A DNA stretch of 64,000 nt. Source: Balanoglossus misakiensis. Its lineage: Eukaryota > Hemichordata. This document shows, one piece after another, positions 1 through 54,440 of the stretch. The notes under the pieces are model-generated. The model was not told where the DNA came from, did no database searches, and saw only the letters and a list, made by a program, of their open reading frames with translations. The stretch spans positions 10,292,001-10,356,000 of the forward strand of contig CM082584.2 in assembly GCA_040954595.2 (NCBI GenBank). Reading direction: 5' to 3'. The position numbers were made by a program, and so were the translations under genes. Numbering within the stretch: the stretch's first letter is position 1; each line of letters starts with the position of its first letter.

Positions 1-116
1 GCAAACTTGGATCAAGTTTTTGTGGTTTGATGGACGCACAGCCTTCTTGTAGCAAACGATTATTTGGTTGCAAAGTTTTTTGTTACTCATTGTGTTTTTA
101 TTTTGCATTATTTCAG

Positions 117-43163
<43,047 letters not shown>

Positions 43164-43630
43164 GGACACACATAGAGGGTGGGGTGGGGGGGGGGAGAAA
43201 CACAGAGGGTCAGTAACTCTGTCGCCGCATGTCGATACGATGATTCGGGTTCGTTACGCTTTCCAACCCGGATTCCTTCACTCGAGTATATGCCCGACTA
43301 TGACTTATTGCCCGTCAAGGCGTTGCTTCACGATTGATTGTGACAAGTTCACTGTTAAAATACTTACGGAAGGTGAACATTGGCAACCTGTACACGTAAT
43401 TCACGGCTCGAAATACACCAGTGATGCAAGATATGTGGCATGTTGTCAGAACAGTGTATCTAAACTGCCCTTTTATCGTCACCCGTTGTGTATACGAGTT
43501 TTAGCCCACGGGCTCTTTCTAAAACTGGTACACGCTTTCACCTTGCTCGAGACACGATATTTTTTTTAAAGTATGGCAACCGATTAATCTGATATAACGC
43601 GTAATGATTAGTTAAGAAGGTGGTATGTCC

Positions 43631-43636
43631 AATAAA
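43631..43636 (+). terminator. Candidate ZNG1 polyadenylation signal AATAAA
   Basis: This canonical hexamer lies 468 bp past the ZNG1 stop. It is followed within 20-50 bp by GCTTGTTTTTGTTTTG and GTGTG, a GT/T-rich downstream element. Confidence 0.55.
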
Positions 43637-44397
43637 CATAAAAAAGCGCTTGTTTTTGTTTTGCCTCGAGTGAATGTGTGCGAGCTCGATGACAGGTTTA
43701 GACTCAAGGAAATGACGTAGGCTCATGATTTCCGTGTCGTTTGACGTTCGTCAGCATTTGGTGTAAAATTGACGTATGTGTGGGGCAGGTGTGTGACTTT
43801 TTTTAATCGACCGTAACAATTACGAGTTATTCGCTCTCGCCAACTATTTATTGGCAATGACTTTGAATGGACCACAAATTTGCAAACGATTATAAAAAAT
43901 ATCAGAAATAAGAATACTGTTGGGTTTTATGACTTTAGTCAGGTTGGCTGATAATTCATGGGAATACATTTTAGCGCTGGATGTGAACACAATAACACGT
44001 CAAGTCTGTTCTAATTTATAGCGCAAACATTGCTGCCATTTGCCATGCGGCATTCGCCTTGCTTTATGTCCGTTGGTCTCCAACGAGTTGCGTGTTTACC
44101 CAAGCGAGTTTGGGGGATAGCCTTGCGATTCATCGAACGTCGTGGTCAGGGTAGTGTACATGTACTGCAATGTGACTTCGGGCCGTTGCCGCGTGACTTT
44201 CTTCCTGTGACAATCTGTGCGTCATCCTTGTTTTTTGGGGGGTACAGCGTTGGTGGCACTTTTTGGATTCATCGGCGTTGCAGACGTAGTTTGTACGCGC
44301 AGTAGCATCCCGGAAAGCTGAGTACGTAAGTAGTCGCCATCGCTTCCGAGGAAGAAAAACTGTCGTTTGTATAAGTGAAAATTTCACAGTCAGCGCA

Positions 44398-44803
44398 CCA
44401 ATCACATTTCTGGATGTGGTTTGTTTGGTAAACCAATAGCAACTCGGAGTGATTGATGTAGCTTTCGGTGATAGAGGGCGCGCTCGTGGGTGTCCCTGTT
44501 AGGAAAGCTCTCTGGTGTGTGTTGTTGGGGTAATGCGGCCCACAGAGATCTCCTATCAGTCCTCTACTGGGTCTGTAGTGTTGGCGGATTACATGCGAAA
44601 AGTAAAGTGGCGGGGAAATTGAGACGGCAGCGCGGACCAATCGGCACAACACTTCTTATCGTCTCACGCAGGTAGCGTAGCAAAGTTTACGTACACGTTG
44701 TTTGCAGAGCAAATCACCTAATTATCAAGGTGGGCGTACCTCTACCTTCATAAAGTCCATTGATATGGAAATTACCGACACAGAAACCTCGCCAATCACG
44801 TGA
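44398..44803 (+). promoter_or_regulatory. FoxD upstream region with CCAAT boxes and E-box
   Basis: CCAAT occurs at 44398, 44433, 44637 and 44792. The last overlaps CACGTG (44798-44803), a palindromic E-box. TAATTA lies at 44719-44724. All are 430-840 bp upstream of the FoxD start codon. No clear TATA box was found, so the transcription start is not placed. Confidence 0.4.
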
Positions 44804-45237
44804 CCTCCCAGTCAGCTCATAGAGCGAGAAGTTGGACAGAAGGTGGCTCACTCAGAGTTACAGAGTATTCCCGGTAGGTGGCCCGTCAGTTGGCGTTCCA
44901 TAGGCATATAACAGTGAACCAGAATAAGTACGACCGCTCGCTGTGCCCGTACTACTGTCAACACCCCCGTGGCTTTTGCGACAGTTCGTTCTGCTCTCAG
45001 CTGATCAGCAACCAGGGGACAGACAGCTCTCTGCAATATCCACCGAAACTTTTTGGCGAGTTTGTTTTTCTCCTCCTTCTGGGAGACCCACGGTTGATCT
45101 TGGCGTGGTAGCTCCAGCTATAGTGTGATCTGTCTGCAGAGCGCCGCAGTAAACACATGATACATAGTGGTAGGCCGGGTGTTATTAGTAAGTTTTGAGG
45201 AGATCAGCAGGACCAACAGTAGACCCAGCACGTAATT

Positions 45238-46332
45238 ATGACAACAGCGGCGGCGTCTGACAATATGGGCGAGCAGGAGACGACGCAGTGTGACGAGATT
45301 ACCACTCAGGATGCGTCTGAAGACGAAAATATAGACATTATCGACGACGACGACGACGACCTACCTCAAACCCCGCCAGAAAGTGAGACATCGAACACTT
45401 ACGAAAATGTGGTTGTCAACGGGGACTCTGAACTTGGTATCAACGGGAGCACGGAGTCGACGACAACCTTAGCACAAGACGAGAGCAGCTCACCGGGTAG
45501 CCCGAGAGAACACGAAAACGAAGAAAATGACACGAAAAAGAAGACTTTAGTCAAGCCACCGTATTCGTACATAGCATTGATAACGATGGCGGTTTTGCAG
45601 TCGCCACAGAAACGACTGACCCTCAGCGGTATATGTGAGTTTATTATGAACAGGTTTCCGTACTACAGAGAACGCTTCCCCGTGTGGCAGAATAGCATAC
45701 GGCACAATTTGTCGCTAAACGACTGTTTTGTTAAGATTCCGCGCGAACCGGGCAATCCAGGGAAAGGCAACTATTGGACCCTCGACCCGGCCAGCGAAGA
45801 CATGTTCGACAACGGCTCGTTTTTGAGGCGGAGGAAGCGATACAAGAGACAGCAGCCCGACCCGTTGCGCGAGCCAACGGCGTTCATGGCAGCCGCTGAC
45901 CCCTATGGGCACCACTTTATATATGGACATGGACGGCCAGGCGGTGCCCATCCGTTGCCTTACCACTACGTGTCACCGTTACCGCCTCCAGTACCACTGC
46001 CCTTGCCGCACGTCGGCAGTCTCAACCTCATGAACAGTTTCCCCCTCGGTCTAACTTCGTCGGTTGTCACGTCGTCGTGCAGTGCCACGCCGAGCGCGCG
46101 GCCCGTCTTTTCCATTGAGAACATTATCGGGAGCAGCAGCTCGTCGTCCAGCAAGACCAGCCTTACAGCGTCGGCGTGCGCGGGGCTGACGTCGTTTCGA
46201 CCCTCGCCGGCCATCCAGTCGTCACTCCGAGGCTCGGAGCCCCACAGCGGTATCAGTGCGTTCACCACACCACTGCCGTCGAGTTTGGAGAGACACTGTG
46301 TACAGTGCAACGGAACAACGAACTGGCACTGA
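45238..46332 (+). CDS. FoxD: Forkhead transcription factor, FoxD class (intronless)
   Basis: The protein is a 364-residue DNA-binding transcription factor. The start is supported by an in-frame TAG at 45220-45222; Met9 is a weaker alternative. Residues 28-41 are acidic ([12 protein letters not shown]), where FoxD proteins carry an acidic DIDVV-type region. The forkhead domain spans about 106-204: [27 protein letters not shown], the recognition-helix [13 protein letters not shown], and the wing KGNYWTLDP followed by [14 protein letters not shown]. The last string is a FoxD hallmark and ends in a basic nuclear-localisation stretch. A His/Pro-rich region (224-258) and Ser-rich regions follow. 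FSIENIIG at 291-298 is an eh1 motif for Groucho/TLE co-repressors, so repression is expected. The tail carries CVQC and ends in TNWH. FoxD genes act in notochord, somite, neural and neural-crest-related programmes. FoxE and FoxL1 fit the wing sequence less well. Confidence 0.95.
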   Translation: MTTAAASDNMGEQETTQCDEITTQDASEDENIDIIDDDDDDLPQTPPESETSNTYENVVVNGDSELGINGSTESTTTLAQDESSSPGSPREHENEENDTKKKTLVKPPYSYIALITMAVLQSPQKRLTLSGICEFIMNRFPYYRERFPVWQNSIRHNLSLNDCFVKIPREPGNPGKGNYWTLDPASEDMFDNGSFLRRRKRYKRQQPDPLREPTAFMAAADPYGHHFIYGHGRPGGAHPLPYHYVSPLPPPVPLPLPHVGSLNLMNSFPLGLTSSVVTSSCSATPSARPVFSIENIIGSSSSSSSKTSLTASACAGLTSFRPSPAIQSSLRGSEPHSGISAFTTPLPSSLERHCVQCNGTTNWH

Positions 46333-46930
46333 CCCGGTCGACTTGAGGGGCCAGTATGTGAGGCTTTGTAAACTGTACAGCAGTTGTAAGAACTGACAAT
46401 TGTGAAAACTTAACGAATGGGACACGCAAAGGTATCAGGAAGGTAATGTCATCTATATGTACTGAAAGTGAACCTTTTTAAGAGAACAGATCTGCCTCGT
46501 TTGTGCGAGGCGTTTCACTGAAGATTCTCCCCCCAAAAACGTACTCACTGTCTTTTATTTTTTACTGACGTGTTGTATTGGTAATATCGTGGCCAGAGGT
46601 TAGCGCCATTCCAGCCCTTGTCATAAAGCTTAATTTATTGCTGGTCTGGCGTTTTTTTGTGCATTTCGGCCCCGAGAGCGACAATTTCATGCAGGTTGAC
46701 AGACTCAACAACAAAATTCAGACAGACAGATGTATACATGTGTATAAATATATATGTGGCGCTGCTCTTTGCAGACTCCAAAATGTTGTACATGGCCTTA
46801 GTTCAGAGCTCACACGGCCAGCTGCAGAGCGTGTGAAAGCATTGCACCAGAAGGCTGACCGAAAACCGTCTCAGTAAAAACACGGATCAGCTCCAATTTA
46901 GACCAATAAACCGGCACTCTATTATCTGTT
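46333..46930 (+). other. Probable FoxD 3' UTR
   Basis: This is non-coding sequence after TGA at 46330-46332, up to a little past AATAAA at 46905. It has no splice or coding signal. An open frame from 46578 is fortuitous. Confidence 0.45.
46905..46910 (+). terminator. Candidate FoxD polyadenylation signal AATAAA
   Basis: This canonical hexamer in GACCAATAAACC lies 573 bp after the FoxD stop. It is the first AATAAA I see on the + strand past the gene. Confidence 0.45.
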
Positions 46931-49900
46931 ACACCCTGACGCTTTATGCAGCATCTCTATGTAATTATGTTCAGCATTTCGAATATATGTTTCATCAGTG
47001 TAAATTAAGTGCAAAAAAAAAATAACGATGATTTTCTGTCCAGAGCGGACACTCTGTTAAGGAGTGTACAGAAACGGACTCGCGATTTATGTTTCTTTGA
47101 GTTCATCCCCAATCAATTTTGTTGTGATAATTGCCGACAGTTTGATCCGTCTTCTTGCTCAATTTTTAGCGATATTTAAGCGTAGTAACGTAAACAGTCA
47201 TTAGTAAGTAGCGTAGAATATGTTCGTCACCCGCCGTGTAAGAAGTTGTTATTTTTGTATGTGTACATTAATACACATTCTCTATGTGCAAAGGCCTTAT
47301 TTTAATTTTTTTCCTCCCCACGATAACATGACATAATGTGAACCAGTTCATTTGTCCACCGTCAGTTTCGAACTCATGGTAAATTGTGTTATTCTTGTTA
47401 GCAGCCAGTGTACGTATTTTTGAGCATTACTTTTGAGAAATACACACGATTTTGATGGAAACTGTATACTACTGTGTTTGTTCATTTGCTGTTGCTTGCG
47501 TTGAAGTTGGTTTCTGGAGACCAGAGAGAGAGAGACCCCCCTACGACATAAACAAACGGCCGAGGCGATAGTTCAGAAGTTTGCCCCCGCTTTCTGCTCG
47601 GTATTTCAAAGTCCGCTTTAAATCGCCGAAAATTGCGGTAATAAACCCGGCGACTGTGCGCGAAAAGAACGGGCGAGGTTTCTTGTTTGGGACGTTGTTA
47701 TCAGTGGAATTAGTTCGCGGCGAGGATGCGGACGGTTGGTATAGTTCACCGACCGGTAGCCATTTTGGAAAAAAAAATGGCATTACCGCAAACTATAGGG
47801 TCAGACGCCTGAAACGGCTGTATTCTCGGCTCTTCGCCGGACCAAGTTATTGTCACCAATTGTGATATTTCTCCGTGAGCAAAACACGCTTAAAACACCA
47901 GTCTCGAGAATCAATAAGGCGAACCAGACGCCGAATAGCAATAAGTGCCACCGTACACACAGACAATTGTACGGCATATCATGAGCAGGGATTTTGTGCT
48001 TAGCGCTCTAAGCTCTAACTGACGTCCGTCTCTATTCGCGAAATGACTGCCCTTCCTTCTCCGACACCAGGTCAAATTTAGGTGTGAACGTTTTAAAGTT
48101 AAATGTTGTTATTTTGTCTGTCGGAACAACATGAACAGGCCGTTCCGTGTAAGATGTTATCGCAACTGCATGATGACAGTACTGTACACACACATGCAAA
48201 TAGTTCGCTGCCTTATCTTAATCGCTCTGCGCCCACAAAGTGTAGTTTTCGTTTCTTAACTCAAGTGATGTGTATTAAAGCGGCAACTATCCGCATCCCC
48301 TCTTTGCCCGTATCTAGATCGGAAAAAAAGACACCGATTGGAGGTTCTCAGCCAACGATAGTTATCGGTATAATTTCCCCCTCCCCCTGCTCAAACACAG
48401 ATTAGCACTTTTCAAAGACACCGCGACAATCTCCTGACCGATAAGAAGCAAGTAATGAAATCGACACGTTGGGTTATGGTCTCGGGGAATCACCAGTATT
48501 CTACCCGAAAAATAGCGACACTTATCTAGACGAAATACAGCCATTTTGAGGATGGCACTGTGTCCGGGGCAGTGCAAATATGGGCCGATAATAATTCCGA
48601 GCGATTTGGGGGGACGTGGAAATTATTATAGTGATGCCGGAACGCAATTGCCGGGGCCGAGCGCTGAATTTGCATCGTGGGCCCGTCCCATGGCACGTCC
48701 AATAAACCCCCACGCAGCAACGCTCAGATTAATAACAATGTCATTTATTATTAGTTAAAGGTTATTTTCCCCCAGATTAAGAAGCTAGCCTAATTTCTAA
48801 ACGTCGAAAACGAAGGATTGGCATCCGACTTAAAATATAAATATTGATTAATGCATAGGAGTACCGTCCAACTCCCAACGCGGCCAACGTCCGTATCAGA
48901 TTGGCGGGTAACGCATAAAGTGGTCGTTGTTTACCTGCTTATTGCCTTTTGTTTCAAACTGACAAAAACGTGTGATAATCCCTGCCGTGTTTTGTGACAA
49001 GGTGTAACACGGGACCAGTGGCCTTCTTAGCCGATGCAATCCAATCGAGTTGATCATCCAACCTACAACAGACGTTTTCATTGGTGCATATTAACGACTC
49101 ACTTAGGAAGCGGCAGCACTAGACTGCCTTATAGTGTCTTTTACGAAAACCTGACAGATTTTCTTGAGCACTTATCGAGTGATGTGACGAGTACTGGTCT
49201 GTATTTTTCACAACGCAACACTCTTCATGTCTCATTTGTGTTGATTGTGTAAGCACAGTCGTGGACACTTTTTGTTTGTTTTCAAAATGCCATATTGGCT
49301 TGTGTTTTCCGACGACGAAAATTTGCGCCAATCGGCGTTCTTCTAATATAATATTAGCTTTGAAGTTCGCCGACTCTTTACAAGTTTAATTAATTAATCA
49401 GCCCACGCTATTAAGCACGGGGAAAAGAAATTTAGGTGTCAGGAAACTGTTCGACGGTCTGGGTATCTAATGTTTTTTGAATAGAGAAAGTGCACGGAGT
49501 GTGCTGCCACGGCTTTTGTTGTGGACCGTCAAACATTCAGCCAGGACTCGATTGATAAAAGCGCAACACGACCAGACAAAATGAAGCGCCGAGTCTTCTT
49601 CTTTTCATGAATGCAGTCGATTATGGTATTCCGTGTTTAGATCTCCGCTTCACCCGAAAAAAGGGGGACAAATAGTGAGTCCACTCGCTTTTGTTTTGTT
49701 GTCGACCACAGGAGCGCTGTATAGCAGCGAACCCGGTATTGTTTCAGCACAGATAGTTGTTATTGGTATGGGGCCCCTTCTAAAGTAGACGCTTCACTTT
49801 TTCTAAAAGACCATAGAATATTGAATTAAAGAGATCCCCGGGCCTTTACCGGAGTGTCCCCACCTTTCTTTCCCCCGTTTTGTGGTTTTTTGAAACGCAG

Positions 49901-52373
49901 CCAAATATGCCCCCAAATTAATAATAATCGACGCAAACAAAACTTCACACGGCCTTCCTTCTGCTCGGTGGCGTCCCATGGCCGCCGATCTTCGGTGAAG
50001 ATCAAAGCGACCAGTGGCGACAGCAACTCGCAGCTGAACCACTCACGATTTAACTCCCGTTCTTCTATAATTTATAAGCCCTGCACCGTAATAGAATTCT
50101 ATGCATCGAAAATTGGACAGTTTGTTTCATATTTCAACATGTTTAAAGAGCGTATTATTATTAAAAGCGCATCGACTGCGCGTCGGGGTCCACGGCGTTT
50201 TTGGCTGTGCGTGGAACGAGCAGCCAGAAACGGTGACCCGGTCGAATTGGGCACTTGAAATGATTGGAGTCACCGACCAGCTGGAAAGACTTCTGTTGAT
50301 CACGGAATTACGTTGATTGACGAAAAAGGATGTTTTTAACGTTCTTTAAAAATGGTGCAATGATTTCCAACAAATTCCAGTTGGAATCTCCTAAAAAGAC
50401 ACGGTGTGAGAGCAAGTGTTGCATGGGTTATTAATCAGGGGTAGCCTGAGCAAAAGGACTCCGCGTGTCACTGTAGAGATACTTCAACGACATGTAAAGA
50501 CCTCCCCTTTGCCTGTTCGTTAACCCTCATGTCCTAAATTAATTTTGTGATAATGAAACCGAGAAAATCCTAAAATCTTGTTCATTGTTAGCAAAGTGAG
50601 CGGATAATTTCGCGAGTGGATGTAGAGAATTTGGTCAGTTTCAAAAATGAGGTTTTAACAACAAGTCCATAAAATTGTCTGTCTGTTCCTATGTTAACAC
50701 ACGCTGAAGTATTTAGTTATCCGATAGCAAATTATTGGGGGCCAGGTCCCGTTGGTTGCCAGAGATGTAAGCTTGTAAAAAAGCGGATCGAAAAATAATG
50801 ACACAACCTAACTCATTATTTAGGGACCAGTGTTGTCGTAAAGCTGTGTGCTGGCCACCAGCTTGCAAAATGAAGAAATAAACTCAGATTTTCTCAGGGT
50901 ACTAGTTGTAGGTGCAATTTCCCCCTACTAACCTCTTTCATTTTTGCAATGTCAGACCGCAAATGGTTATTTGGGGGTTATTTTCCTTTTATTCACTTCG
51001 AACTGGTGGTAGTATTCACATAGTCGTGACACTAAACTTTACTGACGTTCATGTTTTTTTCTTAAAACACCACCTCCAAAATTGAACTAAGCGACCCACT
51101 TTGCCTGATTATTCTCAAGTGGCTGGGAAGCTTAAACAATTAATTTCTTTCCTTTTTGGGGAATCGGTTTTGTTTTCCTGTTTTAACACACACTAAAAAG
51201 AAATTGGAATAGGGAGACCGGTTAAGGATAGTTGCAACACAGACGTCAGAGACAGACACTCTCTATGAATCCTCTTCTCACAACACGTGACTCAGTCATT
51301 ATGATCCCAAAGTTGCTTTCGCGTCTGGAGACAGCAACACTAATTAATATAAATCCGTGGGAAAGACAAAAAAACTGAAGATTTGAACAAAGAACTCGGA
51401 GTTCATGCATTAATTGCCTATTCTGTGTTTTTTTTTGTTCCAATCATGTCATGTTGTGAGGTCGTGTATAACGACTGTTGTTTTTCTACAATGCACTGTC
51501 ATGAAATAATGACTTCATAGTGGCATTTTTCTGATTAACATTTATTCATGCCTGGTCTATTTTTCTCTCTCTCTCTCTTTCTTTGCGCCAGTTTTCCATC
51601 GCCTGTTTTATAGGTTGAATGGCAAATGATACCTGATCAATCGTATCACAATGGGCGCATCGTCTATCACTGTATTCTTTGATCTCAATCGATGCAAGTT
51701 TTAAAACGACCATATATTTATTGTAGTTCTTATAAATATAGATCAACGCAAACCACATGGGGAACTCTTAAAAACGAAAATCCGGTAACCTATTTCGTGC
51801 AAGACGGATAGCGTATGATGTAAAGATGATCTCAGTCGCCAATGTAGTTTTATGCTTCTGATATTTCCCGACCTCCTTCGGTATAGACCCTCGCCATCAT
51901 CTTGTTTTCAAGCTTAGCCTTTCAGCCGGCCATGCAATCGGATTGTGTAAGAATAAAACGCCATTAATCAAGTATTTAATTCGATTCTGTTCAGATGCCT
52001 TTCCATTTAGGCGTAAGCACTTAAGTGGGGGTAGTAGTTCTACACTGGGTCTCCCAATCGGATGTGACCATTTTTTTTATTGGGAAGCAGTACGGCGATT
52101 GCGTCTAATTTGGTCTCTATTAACCCGTCATCTAAACTTCCCCGGAGCTGCCTTTGTTGCTCTGGGTGATTCCCGCCGTTGCTGGTTCGTTCTGATTGTG
52201 TTTAATTGTAGTCAGCGGAGCTGCGCGAACGAAGAGACCCCCGGTTCTTGTCGTCAGGCGTTGGAATCGCTCCATACTGCAGGGGACGTGTCAATTCATC
52301 TTGCTTTAACCCGCGCAATTATCTATCCGCCGACATCTCCTTTAAAGAACATATTGATTCGAAAATTGTGTGG

Positions 52374-52394
52374 TCACACACACACACACACACA
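52374..52394 (+). repeat. (CA)10 microsatellite
   Basis: CACACA dinucleotides run uninterrupted for about 21 bp. Confidence 0.85.
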
Positions 52395-53566
52395 TATCCC
52401 AGTGTGTACCGAGAGAGAAAACAAATGGGAGAAGGGGAATCCTTCCGCAAGGTCGGGAAGTGAAAATAAGCCGCGGGAAGATGTTTCAATGGCTGCGGTC
52501 ACGCCAGCAAAACGCTCGCTGCGACACTGCAGTCTGGTCTCCGTGTCAATATGCACTGCAACAATAAAAAAAAGTCTATGCCCTTGAGCGAGAAGTAGTT
52601 TCGTATGAAATACATATTGTGGTAGAATGGGCGTAATTTCAGATCAGAATAGCGGCATAATTGTTTGTTGTTATTTGTGAAAAGACAATTGGCCCTTTGG
52701 CAGTTTATTAAGAGCAATTGGGGGAATTAACACTTCCAAAATTTGAACAGGTAATGGCGACGGGGGTCCCGCCGGTGCCGGACCAACTCCCGGTTAGTTC
52801 TGTGTGCACTGACTTGTGGGTCAGGCAGCCCCCAGTTTGTGTACGTATACACACACAAATGTTGCTTTTTGAAGAAGTGCCGAAACTTTGCATTGCTACT
52901 CATCAACATGAGAGCGTGTGTGTTTAAGTCCTCTCGTGCGGATTATACCCGTCGCACGTTGGATAAAGTCAACTGAGTTGGAATTTCGCAACGCCCTTCC
53001 TGTTGCAACTCACCCGGGCCCTTTCAATTCTGCGCAGGCCCAATTCAAACCCCACGCAGCTACCGTCGAGTGGGTTAGGCCTACACTGGATTGAGTCCGG
53101 CGATTTTTTTTACGGCACACTTGACAAATCTGGTCACAGAGAAGAAGAAAAAAAAACACATACACGCACAGAAATAGCTTGATACTAAAACTGACACGGG
53201 TAAATAACAAGCCGGAATGGCAATGAAACTATTCGAAGGTCGACGGAGGTGTAAAACTCCAATTTGACGATTTTACAGCCGTGTGACACAGTCATCACAC
53301 GGCCCAGACTAATCACGGTGCCATAACCGTCCTAGCAACGTACAAGCACCCACAAAATGACTCGGCCTGTGAAATCTGGCGAGTTTGCACCACTACCTCA
53401 CCGATAAACATCAAGAGGGGCTCAGGTTTGTGTGGTCCGCATAGATGGCCACAGGGGAAAGTCGATACCCTGTTTCAGACATGTACTTAGATAAGACAAT
53501 CAATTACATCTGACGCTGGGGTGTGTTTTTCCTTGCTCATCGTGGACGGAACTTGCAGCCGAGTGT

Positions 53567-53576
53567 CCCCCCCCCC
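53567..53576 (+). repeat. Poly-C tract
   Basis: About ten C residues, followed by ACCCCAC. Confidence 0.65.
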
Positions 53577-54425
53577 ACCCCACGGTCCGAGTGTACCGTC
53601 GGTGGTCACCGATACTACGGACAGTTTGGGACGGTCATCTCAGCCGTGCCACCGGTCACCAGCGCCAAGAGAATCCGGGTTTCCAAATTTGAACTTATGA
53701 ACTTCCTGGCAATGCGAAACATCTGTAGTGAACACATGCTTGCCGCAACGTGAAGTATTTATAGAACGGGCACGCACAGCGAAGGACCAGTTCAAGACAA
53801 AGTCCCTTGCCAGCGGAGTGACACCGTGGATCGCCAAGCGGCCAGTGGTCAAGACACCACCCAGTACACGCAAGGTAAGAGAAAATCTCTACTTTATTTT
53901 CCCTTTCTGTAGCGGGAAACACAGCCGCTTCGAACCAGACGCCCATCTTTTCTAAATAAGGTAATTAAGACATGTGCCATGATGGTTCAATTAAGCTCCA
54001 TCATAAGAAGTCAAACTGCGAAATTATTTTTGCTGTATGGTGTTCCCTTGATGCGTGAGTTCTTATTTTTGCCTTATTTAATATTGGCGAATGATGACAT
54101 GACAGAAAGCTACGCCATTTTATATAACACACTGTGTATATAGCTATTTGCTCAACTAATGTTATCGCTGACGTTATCTGGCTTAAGATCAGTGAGATGA
54201 AACCGACACCACCATAAATAACACTTCGCTGTTGTGCCACATTAGCGCCTTATAAAATTTTCACACTTGCAGCGTAGCGGGGGCCGGGTGCTCCGTGCTT
54301 CTCAAACTGGCGACGCGCTGTCCGGGCGCGTTCAAGCTTCGGTCCCAGCCACGCACCGGCCGGCAATGCAATGTATTGTAGCGCCACCTTGTTGTTGCGT
54401 TTGCCGCAGCTCCGCCAATCGCCTT

Positions 54426-54440
54426 CACACACACACACAC
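54426..54440 (+). repeat. Short (CA)n microsatellite
   Basis: Seven CA dinucleotides between CCTT and AAAAG. Confidence 0.75.

Larger units (their letters stand above)
43164..45237 (+). other. ZNG1 3' UTR, intergenic spacer and FoxD 5' region
   Basis: This 2.07 kb spacer separates the ZNG1 stop from the FoxD start. It contains a G-rich stretch at 43177-43196, a probable polyadenylation signal at 43631-43636, and from about 44.39 kb several CCAAT boxes, an E-box and a TAATTA site. No further coding exon was recognised. Confidence 0.75.

Noticed and set aside
45715-46310. Open frames on the - strand opposite FoxD
   Set aside because: They are shadows of the FoxD coding sequence.
51943-52587. 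214-codon open frame on the + strand
   Set aside because: It begins at a non-ATG codon, runs through a CA microsatellite giving repeated His-Thr, has no recognisable domain and no splice-consistent homology. It is most likely chance openness.
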